A DNA stretch of 64,000 bases from positions 1 to 64,000 of the forward strand of contig CAWJIH010000001.1 of the NCBI GenBank assembly GCA_963842975.1, given 5' to 3'. How positions within the stretch are numbered: position 1 is the first letter of the stretch; every line of letters starts with the position of its first letter. The position numbers and the translations under genes are program-made. The notes below the pieces were generated by a model. The model was not told the DNA's origin and ran no database searches. It saw only the letters and a program-made list of their open reading frames with translations. This DNA comes from JACJWR01 sp963842975. Its GTDB lineage: Bacteria > Actinomycetota > Actinomycetes > S36-B12 > UBA10799. This document shows, piece after piece, positions 24,300 to 33,477 of the stretch.

Positions 24300-27038
24300 T
24301 CAGGAGTATGACGCAGGACGGGCGCGCCGCAGCGCCTTCTCCGCTTCAATCACGGCGGCCGGAATCAACGAAAGTCCGATCGCGATCGCCCACTGCGAGC
24401 CGTTCAACGCCACCGTCCCCAGTAGCGGCTGCAGGCCATCCCAGTCGACGGCCAGCCACGTCAGCAGCATCGGCACCGCAAGCCAACCGAAGTAGACCGG
24501 ATAGGGCCCGAACCAGCCCGGGGTGAGGTCGCGCCGCAGAGCCGCTGCGAACAGAACGGTCGAAACTCCCATGACGGCGAAAGTCATGGTTTGGCCTACC
24601 TCGACCCCCCAGTTGTTTCGGTCGGCGATCGCGAAGGCCACCAGGCCGACGACTGCCTGCACCAGGCCGAACACCAGCCAGCGCGGAAGGGTGGTCCGGT
24701 TGAGAATCGGCACGGCTGGATCACGCGGGGGCGATGTCATGGTGCCGGGTTCGACAGCGTCCGTGGAGATTGCCAAAGCTGGGAAAAGCCCGGTCAGGAA
24801 GGTGACGAAGATCAGCTGTACCGCTGTGAGGGCGTTGCCGGAGTTGACGTTGAACGCGCTTGCCAGCAGCATCAGGCCCAGCACACCGAACAGCCCGACC
24901 AGCACGTAGCGGATCTGGGCGGTGATCTTGCTGTAGATGTCGCGGCCGAGTTCCACCGCGGTCACCAAGGTGCCGAAGTTGTTGTCAGTCAGGATCATGT
25001 TGGCCGCTTGCTTGGTGACCTCGGCACCACTGCCCATCGCCACGCCGATGTCGGCCTTCTTCAACGCTGCAGCGTCGTTGACGGCGTCGCCAGTCATAGC
25101 CACGATCGATCCGTCCCGCTGCATCAAGGTGACCAGTCGAAGCTTGTCTTGCGGCGAAACCCGCCCGAACACGTGCAACTCCGGCAGCGCATCCATCAGC
25201 GCCTGATCGCTCATCTTGTCGATCTCAGCCCCGGTGGCAACGCCTGGCTCCAGGCCGAGGTCGGCGGCGATTGCGGACGCCGTCACCGCATGATCCCCAG
25301 TGATCATGCGCACCTCGATGCCGGCGCGGCGGGCGGTGGCGACTGCCTCTACGGCGGACGGGCGAAGGGGGTCGATGATCCCCACCAGTGACACGAAGAT
25401 GAGGTTTTCCACGGCTGCCATCGGATCCGCTGCCACCACATCCGCGTCGGCAACGGGTCGATCCACGTAGGCGAACGACATCACCCGCAGACCGCGTCGG
25501 GCGAGGTCGGAATTGGCTTGCTGAATCTGGTCGGCAACCTCGCCGATGGGCACGATTTCGCCTCGCCACAGCGCGGAGCTGCAACGTGCGAGCACAACGT
25601 CGGGTGCGCCTTTCACCAGCCCAATCAGCGAGTCCGGCGCGTCGTCCTCCAGCGGCGCGATGTGGAAGGTTGCCATGAACTTGTAGGCCGAATCGAACGG
25701 CACCAGGGCAACGCGGGGGTATTCCTGTCGGCTGATGTCGGCGTCTACGCCCATCTTGGCCGCGAGGACCACGAGGGCTAGTTCGGTGGGATCTCCGACC
25801 ACGGTGCCGTTGGCCTCGAGACGGGCATCGCTGCACAGGGTGAGCCCGTAGCCCAGCGCGGTGAAGTCGGGTAGGGAGGATCCGGCGGCGTGCAGGATCG
25901 CGCCTTGTGGTGAGTAACCTTCACCTTCGATGGTGAACCACTGACCGTCGCTGAACATCTGCACGGCAGTCATCATGTCCATGGTGAGGGTGCCGGTTTT
26001 GTCGCTGTTGATCGCCGAAACCGAACCGAGAGTTTCCACGTCGTTGAGGGTGCGCACGATTGCTTTTGCCGTCGCGAGCCGTTGGGCGCCGTAGGAGAGC
26101 ATCGCGGTGAGGAACGTCGGCAGACCCGAGGGGATCGAGGAGATCGCCGTGGCGATCGCGACCAACGCGATGGCGTTGGCATCCAAGCCGCGGGCCAGGC
26201 CGATGGCGATGATGAAACTGACGGCGATCAGGCAGACGCTGGCAAGTCGAATCGTCAGGTCGCGCAGTTCCTTCTGCAGCGGCGAAGGTTCGGCCTCCAC
26301 CGAGTTGAGCATGCTGGCGATGCGGCCCATCTCGGTTGATTCCCCAGTGGCCACCACGACTGCGGCACCTGCACCGCGGGTCACCGAGGTGTTTGCATAC
26401 AACATGCAGGTGCGGTCACCGAGCGGAGCTTCCGGATCGGCCACCGCTTGCGTGTCCTTGTCGATGGTGGCGCTTTCGCCGGTCAGCGAACTTTCGATCA
26501 CCTGCAAGTTGGCTGCGGAGGTGATGCGGGCATCCGCCGGCACTAGGTCGCCTGCCTCCACCACGATGAGGTCGCCGCTCACCAGATCGACGGCGGGCAC
26601 ATCGGTGAGAACCCCGTCCCGGCGGACCCGTGCCGACGGTACCGCCATCGAGGCCAAGGCGTCGGCGCTGGACTGCGCCTTGTATTCCTGGCGCGCACCC
26701 ATCGCGACGTTGAGGAATACGAGCAGGGCCACCAAAAGCGCGGTCTCGGGCTGTCCGACCAACGCGCTGACGGCGATCAGCACAGTGAGGAGCACCGTCA
26801 TTGGGTCGCGCCACTGACGAGCGATCAGGGAACCGATCGAGGGTCGAGGCGTGGTGGGTAACGAGTTCGGCCCCTCCTGGTCTAGCCGGGCTGCGGCGAC
26901 CGTCGAATCCAACCCGGTGACCGAGTTGGTACCAACTGATGCCACGACCTCGTCGGCCGATTGTGCGAACCAGGGGAAGGGTCTTTGGGCGGCGGGCAAC
27001 ACCGCAGTGCCCTCAGCCCGCAGAGCGTCGGGATCCAT
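24300..27038 (-). CDS. P-type cation-transporting ATPase with atypical ion site
   Basis: The ~912-aa protein is a P2-like ATPase. It has the N-terminal cation-ATPase domain, TGES at 186-189, phosphorylated Asp346 in SDKTGTLT, KGAPD near 476, and hinge TGDAVNDAAALKKADIGVAMG near 649-669. About ten membrane segments are visible. The residues that bind Ca2+ in PacL/SERCA are missing. M4 reads IPSGLP (302-307) instead of PEGLP, M5 lacks the NxxE pattern, and M6 reads LTGLFPA instead of VTDGLPA. The ion is therefore unknown and Ca2+ is unlikely. The ATG at 27038 is chosen because upstream codons overlap the divergent HAD gene. It is followed by the MntA-HepT pair. Confidence 0.88.
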   Translation of the reverse strand: MDPDALRAEGTAVLPAAQRPFPWFAQSADEVVASVGTNSVTGLDSTVAAARLDQEGPNSLPTTPRPSIGSLIARQWRDPMTVLLTVLIAVSALVGQPETALLVALLVFLNVAMGARQEYKAQSSADALASMAVPSARVRRDGVLTDVPAVDLVSGDLIVVEAGDLVPADARITSAANLQVIESSLTGESATIDKDTQAVADPEAPLGDRTCMLYANTSVTRGAGAAVVVATGESTEMGRIASMLNSVEAEPSPLQKELRDLTIRLASVCLIAVSFIIAIGLARGLDANAIALVAIATAISSIPSGLPTFLTAMLSYGAQRLATAKAIVRTLNDVETLGSVSAINSDKTGTLTMDMMTAVQMFSDGQWFTIEGEGYSPQGAILHAAGSSLPDFTALGYGLTLCSDARLEANGTVVGDPTELALVVLAAKMGVDADISRQEYPRVALVPFDSAYKFMATFHIAPLEDDAPDSLIGLVKGAPDVVLARCSSALWRGEIVPIGEVADQIQQANSDLARRGLRVMSFAYVDRPVADADVVAADPMAAVENLIFVSLVGIIDPLRPSAVEAVATARRAGIEVRMITGDHAVTASAIAADLGLEPGVATGAEIDKMSDQALMDALPELHVFGRVSPQDKLRLVTLMQRDGSIVAMTGDAVNDAAALKKADIGVAMGSGAEVTKQAANMILTDNNFGTLVTAVELGRDIYSKITAQIRYVLVGLFGVLGLMLLASAFNVNSGNALTAVQLIFVTFLTGLFPALAISTDAVEPGTMTSPPRDPAVPILNRTTLPRWLVFGLVQAVVGLVAFAIADRNNWGVEVGQTMTFAVMGVSTVLFAAALRRDLTPGWFGPYPVYFGWLAVPMLLTWLAVDWDGLQPLLGTVALNGSQWAIAIGLSLIPAAVIEAEKALRRARPASYS

Positions 27039-27078
27039 GGCCCGAGTATGGCGCAGTTCGAGGCATGGCTGCCAGACT

Positions 27079-27777
27079 ATGCAAGAAGAGCATGCCCCAT
27101 TACCGCCTGAACCGGGCAGAAAGTCGAGTGCGAACGTGCTGGAAGCCGTGCTTTGGGACATGGATGGCACCTTGGTGCGCACCGAGGAACTGTGGATGAC
27201 CGCGGAGCGCGACACCATGGAAGGCTTCGGCAGCCACTGGGATGCCCAGGATCAAGCGGTCGCCGTTGGGGGACCGCTGGACCGAGTTGTGAACTACATG
27301 GCCGACCGCGTCGGGGTTGACTACGACACGCTCTACCGGCGACTGGCCGACCGCATCGAGTACCTCATGGCCACCGAACCGGTCCCGTGGATGCCAGGCG
27401 CCCAGGAACTCCACGAATCACTGACCGCTTCGGGGCTGCCACAAGCGTTGGTGTCGAACTCCTGGCGGGAGTTGATCCAAGCCTCGTTGGCGAAGGTGCA
27501 GACCTCGTTCGACGAGATCATCGGTGGCGACGAACTGGCGCGCTCGAAACCCGATCCGCTGCCGTACCTCACCGCCTGTGCCAGATTCGGTGCGGATCCG
27601 CAGCGCAGCGTCGTGATCGAAGACTCAGCGACCGGGGTGACCGCTGGTCTGGCCGCGGGTTGCGCCGTGCTCGGTGTGCCGCAGGTGGGGGAGTTGGAAC
27701 CGCATCCGCGGCTGACCGTCACCGAATCGTTGATCGGGTGGACCCCGGCTCGGTTGGCGGCGCTGCTACCCGGCTGA
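27079..27777 (+). CDS. HAD family hydrolase (beta-phosphoglucomutase-like)
   Basis: The ~232-aa HAD subfamily IA phosphatase has motif I AVLWDMDGTLVRTE, motif II LVSNSWR, motif III Lys in ARSKPDPLPYL, and motif IV VVIEDSATGVTAGLAAGC. A helical cap lies between motifs I and II. It could start at ATG 27079 or GTG 27136. Similar HAD genes sit next to metH in other actinobacteria by my recollection. The substrate is probably a small phosphorylated metabolite. It ends 10 nt before the convergent membrane protein gene. Confidence 0.88.
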   Translation: MQEEHAPLPPEPGRKSSANVLEAVLWDMDGTLVRTEELWMTAERDTMEGFGSHWDAQDQAVAVGGPLDRVVNYMADRVGVDYDTLYRRLADRIEYLMATEPVPWMPGAQELHESLTASGLPQALVSNSWRELIQASLAKVQTSFDEIIGGDELARSKPDPLPYLTACARFGADPQRSVVIEDSATGVTAGLAAGCAVLGVPQVGELEPHPRLTVTESLIGWTPARLAALLPG

Positions 27778-27787
27778 GGAGTCTGGT

Positions 27788-29011
27788 TCAGCTGTCCGTA
27801 TCCGGCGCGGCTGACTCATTCGAAGCCGCGGCATCCGCAGCCTCGGCCTTCGCGGCCAGCGCCTGGTCGAAGCGCTGCGTACGTAGGAACATGAAGAAGC
27901 ACCAGGTGGCCAAAGCCGAAAGCACATGCCAGATTGCGTGGCCCTGGATCAGCGAATCAGGCTCGCACAGCCAGGTGCCAGGCTTGCCCAGGTTCCAGAT
28001 GTAGAAGGCCAGCAGGAAAGACGCCAGACCGCCCCAGAACCATGGCGTGTAGGTGCGCTGCACCGGCACCGGACCCCGCCTGATCAAAGCCGGTAGCCAG
28101 AACAGGATCACCCACCAGTACTCGTCGAGATTCAACAGAATCGTCCACGGGAATACGCCGAAGGCAATGGCAATTCCGAACCCCACCAGACCGGAGTACC
28201 AGCGGAACTTCTCGGATTGGAACCGAATCAGGGACTCGCTGATCAGCCACAGCGGAATCGCGACGGTGAACAGTTCGAAGTTGATACCCAAATCTGGGCC
28301 GATAAACCAGAAGCCGGCCGCGTACACGACCACGGCGGCAACGTAGGCACCCAAGAACCAGCGCACCCGCCAGCGACCCAGCAACGCGAAGTTGTAGAGC
28401 ACCGGGACGAGGATGAACATCACCATCGAAACGTTGTCGACCCAGGCCCCGAAGAAGGTGTGGCTGGCGTGCATCAGCATGCTGCCCGGGCCAAGGAAGA
28501 TCGCGGTTGCTGCGTAGAGCAGGGCGATGGGTTGGTTGCCGATGAACGGGTTGACTGCGGCGCGGCCCCTTCCGGTATCGCGAGCCAGGACTCCAAGCAT
28601 CACTAGACCGGCCAAAACAAATGCCAAGTTCCCGGCCGTGTTGACGGGCTCACGCAGCACCCCGCCGGACACCCGCTCACACCACCGCGAGAGGTCGCCG
28701 ATTGCGGGTTCGTTGGCTGCCGCCGTCCACCAACCGGCGACCCCGCCGGCGGCCAGCAGCACGCCGAAGATGGTGAGTAGCACGATTGCTACGGCAAGCG
28801 GCTGCCACGGCGATGGCTCATCAGGTCGGCGACGGCTTCGTTGACGGCGGCGTGGCGTCCGTCGCCGGGGGCCGCCCTTGCCGGGCGACGCCGGTGGGCC
28901 GGCCGGGGATGCCTCGTGCGCTTCGGAAGCGTCGTCAGCCGGGGATGCCTCGTTCGCTTCGGAAGCGTCGTCAGCCGGGGATGAGTCGATCGGGGAGTCA
29001 GAACTCGACAT
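27788..29011 (-). CDS. Ceramidase/CREST-superfamily membrane protein
   Basis: The ~407-aa protein has an acidic Ser/Ala/Asp/Glu tail (residues 1-45), a basic Arg/Lys stretch, then about eight membrane segments. REPVNTAGNLAFVLAGL, MHASHTFFGAWVDNVSM and the late GHAIWHVLSALATW resemble the conserved S-H, D and HxxxH residues of alkaline-ceramidase-like CREST hydrolases that hold a zinc ion. That supports a lipid amidase or related hydrolase; the substrate is not known. It is last in a minus-strand run with an ABC exporter (38 nt away). Two 36-nt direct repeats lie in its N-terminal tail. Confidence 0.75.
   Translation of the reverse strand: MSSSDSPIDSSPADDASEANEASPADDASEAHEASPAGPPASPGKGGPRRRTPRRRQRSRRRPDEPSPWQPLAVAIVLLTIFGVLLAAGGVAGWWTAAANEPAIGDLSRWCERVSGGVLREPVNTAGNLAFVLAGLVMLGVLARDTGRGRAAVNPFIGNQPIALLYAATAIFLGPGSMLMHASHTFFGAWVDNVSMVMFILVPVLYNFALLGRWRVRWFLGAYVAAVVVYAAGFWFIGPDLGINFELFTVAIPLWLISESLIRFQSEKFRWYSGLVGFGIAIAFGVFPWTILLNLDEYWWVILFWLPALIRRGPVPVQRTYTPWFWGGLASFLLAFYIWNLGKPGTWLCEPDSLIQGHAIWHVLSALATWCFFMFLRTQRFDQALAAKAEAADAAASNESAAPDTDS
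28905..28976 (-). repeat. 36-nt in-frame direct repeats
   Basis: Two 36-nt units starting at 28905 and 28941 (third partial start at 28977) encode the repeated dodecapeptide ASPADDASEA(N/H)E in the N-terminal tail of the ceramidase-like protein. Confidence 0.85.
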
Positions 29012-29049
29012 AGGTGCCAGCGTAGACGCCGGGAGCCGAACTGCGTGGG

Positions 29050-31599
29050 CTATTCGGTGGCGATGGCGCGTAGCACATTGAGCCGGGAGGCCCGCCAGGC
29101 CGGCCACAGCGCAGCTACCACCCCACCCACAGCCGAGATCACCACAAACATCGCCAGCTGGGGCACATCGATCCCAAGCTCGCCAATGCCCTGGCTGGCA
29201 AGCACGCGCTGCAGCCCGATGCCGTACAGCACACCCAACACCAGACCCAACACGCTGCCCAGCACGGCGATCAACACCGATTCGATGAGGATCATCCGGC
29301 GCACCTGTTTCCGGGTGGTGCCGACTGCCCGCAGCAGCCCGATTTCTCGGGTCCGTTCAAACACGCTAAGCGCCAAAGTGTTCACGATGCCGAGGAACGC
29401 GATCAGCACCGCGAGCACGAGTAGCGCGATGATGAACGCGAGCAACTGGTTGATCGATTCGCGGATCTGCTCTTTGAACTCGACCTGATCCTGCAGCGAC
29501 ACGATGGGATACGGCTCGAGCGCGGCGTCGAGTTCGGCGCGGACCGCCTCGGTATCACTGCCAGGTTCGGTGGTGATGTAGACAGCGGTGTCCTGACTCG
29601 GCGAACCGAGCAGGTCAGCACTGGCATTGCCGGCGACGAATCCCTGGAAAAAGCCAGCCGCCTCGTACAGCCCGACAACTTTCACCGTCACCGGCCCACC
29701 GAGTGTGACCACCACGATGTCGTCGCCGACCGTGATCCCGCCATCGCCAGCGGTGGCCGTGTCCACGATCACGGTGCCAGCCTCGGTGAGATCAGCAAGG
29801 TCGCCACTGGTCAACGAAAGATTCAGCACACTTGAAATTTCTGCCGGATCAACGACGGTGACGATGGTTGGCTCCGGTCCGATGGCAGGCACTTGTGCGA
29901 CTGCCGAGCGCACCGGCGTGACCACGTCGACACCTTCGACGTCGGCGATGCTTTCCGCGACCACCCGCGGGAACGGTTGGAAGGTGGCCCCGAAGATCAC
30001 GTAGTCGGCGCCGATGACGTCGTCGACCAACGCGTCGGTCGATTTGATGGTGGAGGTGGCGATCACGCTCATGGCGCTGATCAGCGCGAGGCCGACCATC
30101 AACGCACCAGCGGTGGCAGCGGTGCGCCGGGGATTACGCCGGGCATTCTCTATCGCCAGCCGGCCGACCGTGCTGCGCGAAAACGGCCACCCAAGAACCG
30201 GCACCAGCAGTCGTGCGGCCAACGGTGCCAGGGCCAAGGCGGCAATGATGGCTGTCATGGCGCTGACGCCGAGCAACTGTGCCGCGGTGGTGGCACTGTC
30301 CATCGGTCGCAGCGCGAGGACGGCGAAGGCAACCGCGATCGCCAGCAGCACTGCGCCGACGAGGCCTCGACGCAGCAGTGACGTCGACGCCGGAGCCTCC
30401 TCCTCCCGCATGGCTGCCACCGGTGGAACCATCGACGCGCGGCGGGCCGGGATGAGGGCGCTGACCAGCGTCACCACGATGCCGATGCCGTAGGCAACGA
30501 AGAAGGTGCGCGGCAACAGCACCAAACCCGCGCCGGGCAACGGAGCGCCCAGCAGCGCGAAGAGCCCCTGCAGCCCTAGTGCTACCCCCACTCCGACCAC
30601 AAGTCCCAGAGTTGAAGCCACCAAGGCCACAACGATCGCCTCGATGAGCACCGAGGTGCGGACCTGCCGACGGGTGGCGCCGATGGCTCGGAGCAGAGCC
30701 AACTCGCGGGATCGCTGGGCGACCAAGATGCTGAACGTGTTGTAGATCAGGAATGCCGAGACGAAAAGCGCGATCAGGCCGAACACCAGCAGGAAAGTGT
30801 TGAGGAAGCCGAGCGCCTCGTTGAGTTGCTCGCTCAGATCCGAGGCCACCTCTTCGCCGGTGCTGCTTTCAACGTCTGTCGGCAGCACCGGTGCGACCCG
30901 GTTCTGCAGTTCGGTCTGGGTCACCTCGGGGTCGCCAAGCACCCGAATGCTGGTGATTTGGCCGGGGGCGGTGAGTAGTTCCTGGGCGACCGCGGTTTCC
31001 CAGATCACCACCGAGGCGCCACCGCCGAGCAGGGTCGGTTCGGCAATGCCGACGATCGTGGGGTTCAGCCGCGCCCCGGACGGCAGGAGCACGTCGATGG
31101 TGGAGCCCAGTTGGGATTCGGTTGCCTCCGCGGTGCTCTCGTCGACCACGACCTCGTTGGCACCGCGGGGCGTAGCGCCCTCGAGTAGTCGCCAGTCGGA
31201 CAGCGACTCATTCTCGATCCAGCTTTCACCGAAACCGATCGAACCCGGACCCCCGCCAGTACCCAACGGTTTTCCGTCAGGACCAAGCACCACAACGTTG
31301 CGCACCACCACCGAGCCGACCACCTCGGCGGTGCCCGGCACGGCAGCCACGTCAGCCACCAGGGTGTCGGGCATGGTGCGAACCGTTGATTCGCCCTGGA
31401 ACCCGGCATCGAAGGCGGCGGCCGGCTCGATCACGAGATCGACCTCACCGGCACTGGTCAAGTCATCAAAGGCCCGTTGGAGGGAGTCGGTGAAAATGAA
31501 GGTGCCGGCGACGAAGGCGACGCCGAGGATGATCGACAGCGCCGATAGGGCCAGGCGAAGTTTGTAGGCCGCGAGAGCTCGCAGCGTGGCGCGCAGCAT
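29050..31599 (-). CDS. MacB/FtsX-type ABC transporter permease
   Basis: The 849-aa protein holds two FtsX-type permease halves. An N-terminal TM (LRLALSALSIILGVAFVAGT) is followed by a large extracellular domain, three TMs (around LLVFGLIALFVSAFLIYNTF), a second TM plus extracellular domain (RTAATAGALMVGLALIS), and three final TMs (LAFIIALLVLAVLIAFLGIV). RSRELALLRAIGATRRQVR and RTREIGLLRAVGTTRKQVR are the coupling helices that contact the ATPase. It starts with ATG 4 nt after the ATPase gene. The complex probably exports a lipid, peptide or lipoprotein; the substrate is unknown. Confidence 0.92.
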   Translation of the reverse strand: MLRATLRALAAYKLRLALSALSIILGVAFVAGTFIFTDSLQRAFDDLTSAGEVDLVIEPAAAFDAGFQGESTVRTMPDTLVADVAAVPGTAEVVGSVVVRNVVVLGPDGKPLGTGGGPGSIGFGESWIENESLSDWRLLEGATPRGANEVVVDESTAEATESQLGSTIDVLLPSGARLNPTIVGIAEPTLLGGGASVVIWETAVAQELLTAPGQITSIRVLGDPEVTQTELQNRVAPVLPTDVESSTGEEVASDLSEQLNEALGFLNTFLLVFGLIALFVSAFLIYNTFSILVAQRSRELALLRAIGATRRQVRTSVLIEAIVVALVASTLGLVVGVGVALGLQGLFALLGAPLPGAGLVLLPRTFFVAYGIGIVVTLVSALIPARRASMVPPVAAMREEEAPASTSLLRRGLVGAVLLAIAVAFAVLALRPMDSATTAAQLLGVSAMTAIIAALALAPLAARLLVPVLGWPFSRSTVGRLAIENARRNPRRTAATAGALMVGLALISAMSVIATSTIKSTDALVDDVIGADYVIFGATFQPFPRVVAESIADVEGVDVVTPVRSAVAQVPAIGPEPTIVTVVDPAEISSVLNLSLTSGDLADLTEAGTVIVDTATAGDGGITVGDDIVVVTLGGPVTVKVVGLYEAAGFFQGFVAGNASADLLGSPSQDTAVYITTEPGSDTEAVRAELDAALEPYPIVSLQDQVEFKEQIRESINQLLAFIIALLVLAVLIAFLGIVNTLALSVFERTREIGLLRAVGTTRKQVRRMILIESVLIAVLGSVLGLVLGVLYGIGLQRVLASQGIGELGIDVPQLAMFVVISAVGGVVAALWPAWRASRLNVLRAIATE

Positions 31600-31603
31600 T
31601 GAC

Positions 31604-32398
31604 TTACTCGACCCCAGCGGCGGCAGCGGCCCGGTCGAGGTGTTTCATCCGGTCCAGCACGGCATCGGCGGTGGGGTTGCGCAGTTCGTCCACCACTCGA
31701 CCGTCGGCCAGGAAGAGCACGCGGTCGGAGTAACTCGCGGCAGTCGCATCATGGGTGACCATCGCGATGGTCTGGCCAAACTCGTCGACGCTGCGACGCA
31801 AGAAGGCCAACACCTCGGCACCGGACTTGGAATCGAGGTTGCCAGTCGGTTCGTCGGCGAAGATGATCGCCGGCCGGCTCACCAAAGCGCGGGCACAGGC
31901 CACGCGTTGCTGCTGGCCACCGGACAATTCGCTGGGGCGATGGTCGAGCCGATCCCGCAAACCCACAGTGTCGATCACGGTGTCGTACCACTGCTTGTCC
32001 GGCGAACGACCTGCAATGTCCAACGGCAAAGTGATGTTTTCGGCTGCGTTCAGCGTCGGAATCAGGTTGAAACTCTGGAAGATGAAGCCCACTTGATCCC
32101 GACGAAGCTGAGTGAGCGCCTTGTCCGACAGGCTCGACAGCGCCGATTCACCGAGGTAGACCTCGCCTTCGGTGATCGAGTCCAACCCGGCCATGCAATG
32201 CATCAGGGTGCTCTTACCCGAGCCGGATGGGCCCATGATCGCGGTGAATTCACCGGCGACAAGTTCCACGTCCACGGCGTCGAGGGCCACAACTCGCATT
32301 GGTCCAGAGCCGTAAATCTTGGTGAGGGCGACGGCGTGCGCGGCTGGCACAGCACCGCTGGGAGTTGCTCCGGCGGAGTTTTCCGAGTCGTCTGGCAT
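31604..32398 (-). CDS. ABC transporter ATP-binding protein (MacB/LolD type)
   Basis: The 264-aa ATPase has Walker A IMGPSGSGKSTL, a Q-loop in GFIFQSFNLIPTL, signature LSGGQQQRVACARAL, Walker B AIIFADEPTGNLD and the switch His in MVTHD. The sequence is typical of MacB/LolD/FtsE-like partners of FtsX-type permeases. The permease gene follows 4 nt downstream. The first ~20 residues are a Ser/Ala-rich extension. Confidence 0.94.
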   Translation of the reverse strand: MPDDSENSAGATPSGAVPAAHAVALTKIYGSGPMRVVALDAVDVELVAGEFTAIMGPSGSGKSTLMHCMAGLDSITEGEVYLGESALSSLSDKALTQLRRDQVGFIFQSFNLIPTLNAAENITLPLDIAGRSPDKQWYDTVIDTVGLRDRLDHRPSELSGGQQQRVACARALVSRPAIIFADEPTGNLDSKSGAEVLAFLRRSVDEFGQTIAMVTHDATAASYSDRVLFLADGRVVDELRNPTADAVLDRMKHLDRAAAAAGVE

Positions 32399-32416
32399 GC
32401 CTTGACGCTACCCGAC

Positions 32417-33373
32417 CTACGCGTCGGGAGCCGCTTGGGCGGCCCTCGGCAGTGCTTTGGCGGGCAGCGGCAGCAATTCCCCGCCTTGGGCCGGGCAATG
32501 CTCCGCAAACGAACACCAGCGGCACTGCGGACCTGGCCTGGGTTGCCACCCGCCGGTTTCGGCGATCGAGACCATCGAGGCCCACAAACTGCGAACCTTC
32601 ATCTCGAAAGTGCCAAGGTCCTCGGCATCGGGGACGAGTCGAAGGAATTCGCCGCTGCCCAGGTAGTTCAACTGCAGCATGCGCGGCAGCGCACCAGTCA
32701 TGCGCCACACCACTAGGGCATAGAAGCGCAACTGGAACATGGCCTTCTGCTCGAAGCGGGGCCCCGGGGCGCGGCCGGTTTTGTAGTCCACGATGCGCAC
32801 CCCCAAGCCTTCGGCGATGTCCACCCGGTCCACAAAACCTCTCAGCACCGGACCGTCCGGGAGCTGATACTCGACGTGGAGTTCGCGGTGCGCTGGCTGC
32901 AGAAAACGGGGGTCCTCCATGGCGAAATACGTGGCCAACAGTGGTTCAGATTCACGCAACCAGGCGTACGTCTGAGCCGGATCCGCATCGTCGGTTGGGA
33001 GCACGGCAGCCAATTCGGGTTCGGCTGCCAAAAGTTCCTGCCACGAATCTGGTAGCAGTTCGACGGCGTTGGCCAAGGTGCGTTCTGGGGCGGGAAGGTC
33101 GAACAACCGCTCCAGCACCGAATGGACCAAGGTGCCACGGACCATGGCCGAACTCGGTTGCTCGGGCAGGCGGTCGATGACCCGGTAGCGGTACAGCAAC
33201 GGGCAGGTGGTGAAGTCCGAAGCCCGCGACGGGGACATGGCGCCGAGCAGTGGATGGCCCGCGTAGCGGGTGCTCGCCCAACGCTCGGCTGGGGGAATCA
33301 AAAGCACAGGACCATCGTCTGCCGCGGTGGACCGCGACCTGGCTGGCGCGGGCTGATCGGTGGCCGTTTTCAT
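32417..33373 (-). CDS. RecB-family exonuclease, PD-(D/E)XK with probable Fe-S cluster
   Basis: The 318-aa protein has the AddB/Cas4-like nuclease fold. SPSRASDFTTCPLLYRY gives the first Cys, RGTLVHSVLERLF the motif His, LRGFVDRVD the Asp, and VRIVDYKTGRAP the Asp-x-Lys core. CRWCSFAEHCPA near the end gives three more Cys, making the four-Cys 4Fe-4S pattern. Actinobacteria keep a single-domain RecB-like nuclease upstream of trmI and the proteasome ATPase. It is probably a DNA-processing 5' or 3' exonuclease; the partners are unknown. Confidence 0.9.
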   Translation of the reverse strand: MKTATDQPAPARSRSTAADDGPVLLIPPAERWASTRYAGHPLLGAMSPSRASDFTTCPLLYRYRVIDRLPEQPSSAMVRGTLVHSVLERLFDLPAPERTLANAVELLPDSWQELLAAEPELAAVLPTDDADPAQTYAWLRESEPLLATYFAMEDPRFLQPAHRELHVEYQLPDGPVLRGFVDRVDIAEGLGVRIVDYKTGRAPGPRFEQKAMFQLRFYALVVWRMTGALPRMLQLNYLGSGEFLRLVPDAEDLGTFEMKVRSLWASMVSIAETGGWQPRPGPQCRWCSFAEHCPAQGGELLPLPAKALPRAAQAAPDA

Positions 33374-33477
33374 GTCCCAAGCCTAGGCGTGGGTCCGACA
33401 ATGAGGCAGCAACCGTGTGGACGAGTCGTGCCCGGGACCGTCGCCGAGGGGTTTCTCAAGCAAGTGCACGTTCGACG

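Noticed and set aside
32417..33373. Cas4 nuclease of a CRISPR system
   Set aside because: It has the same fold and Cys pattern but sits in the conserved trmI/proteasome neighbourhood with no cas1 or cas2.
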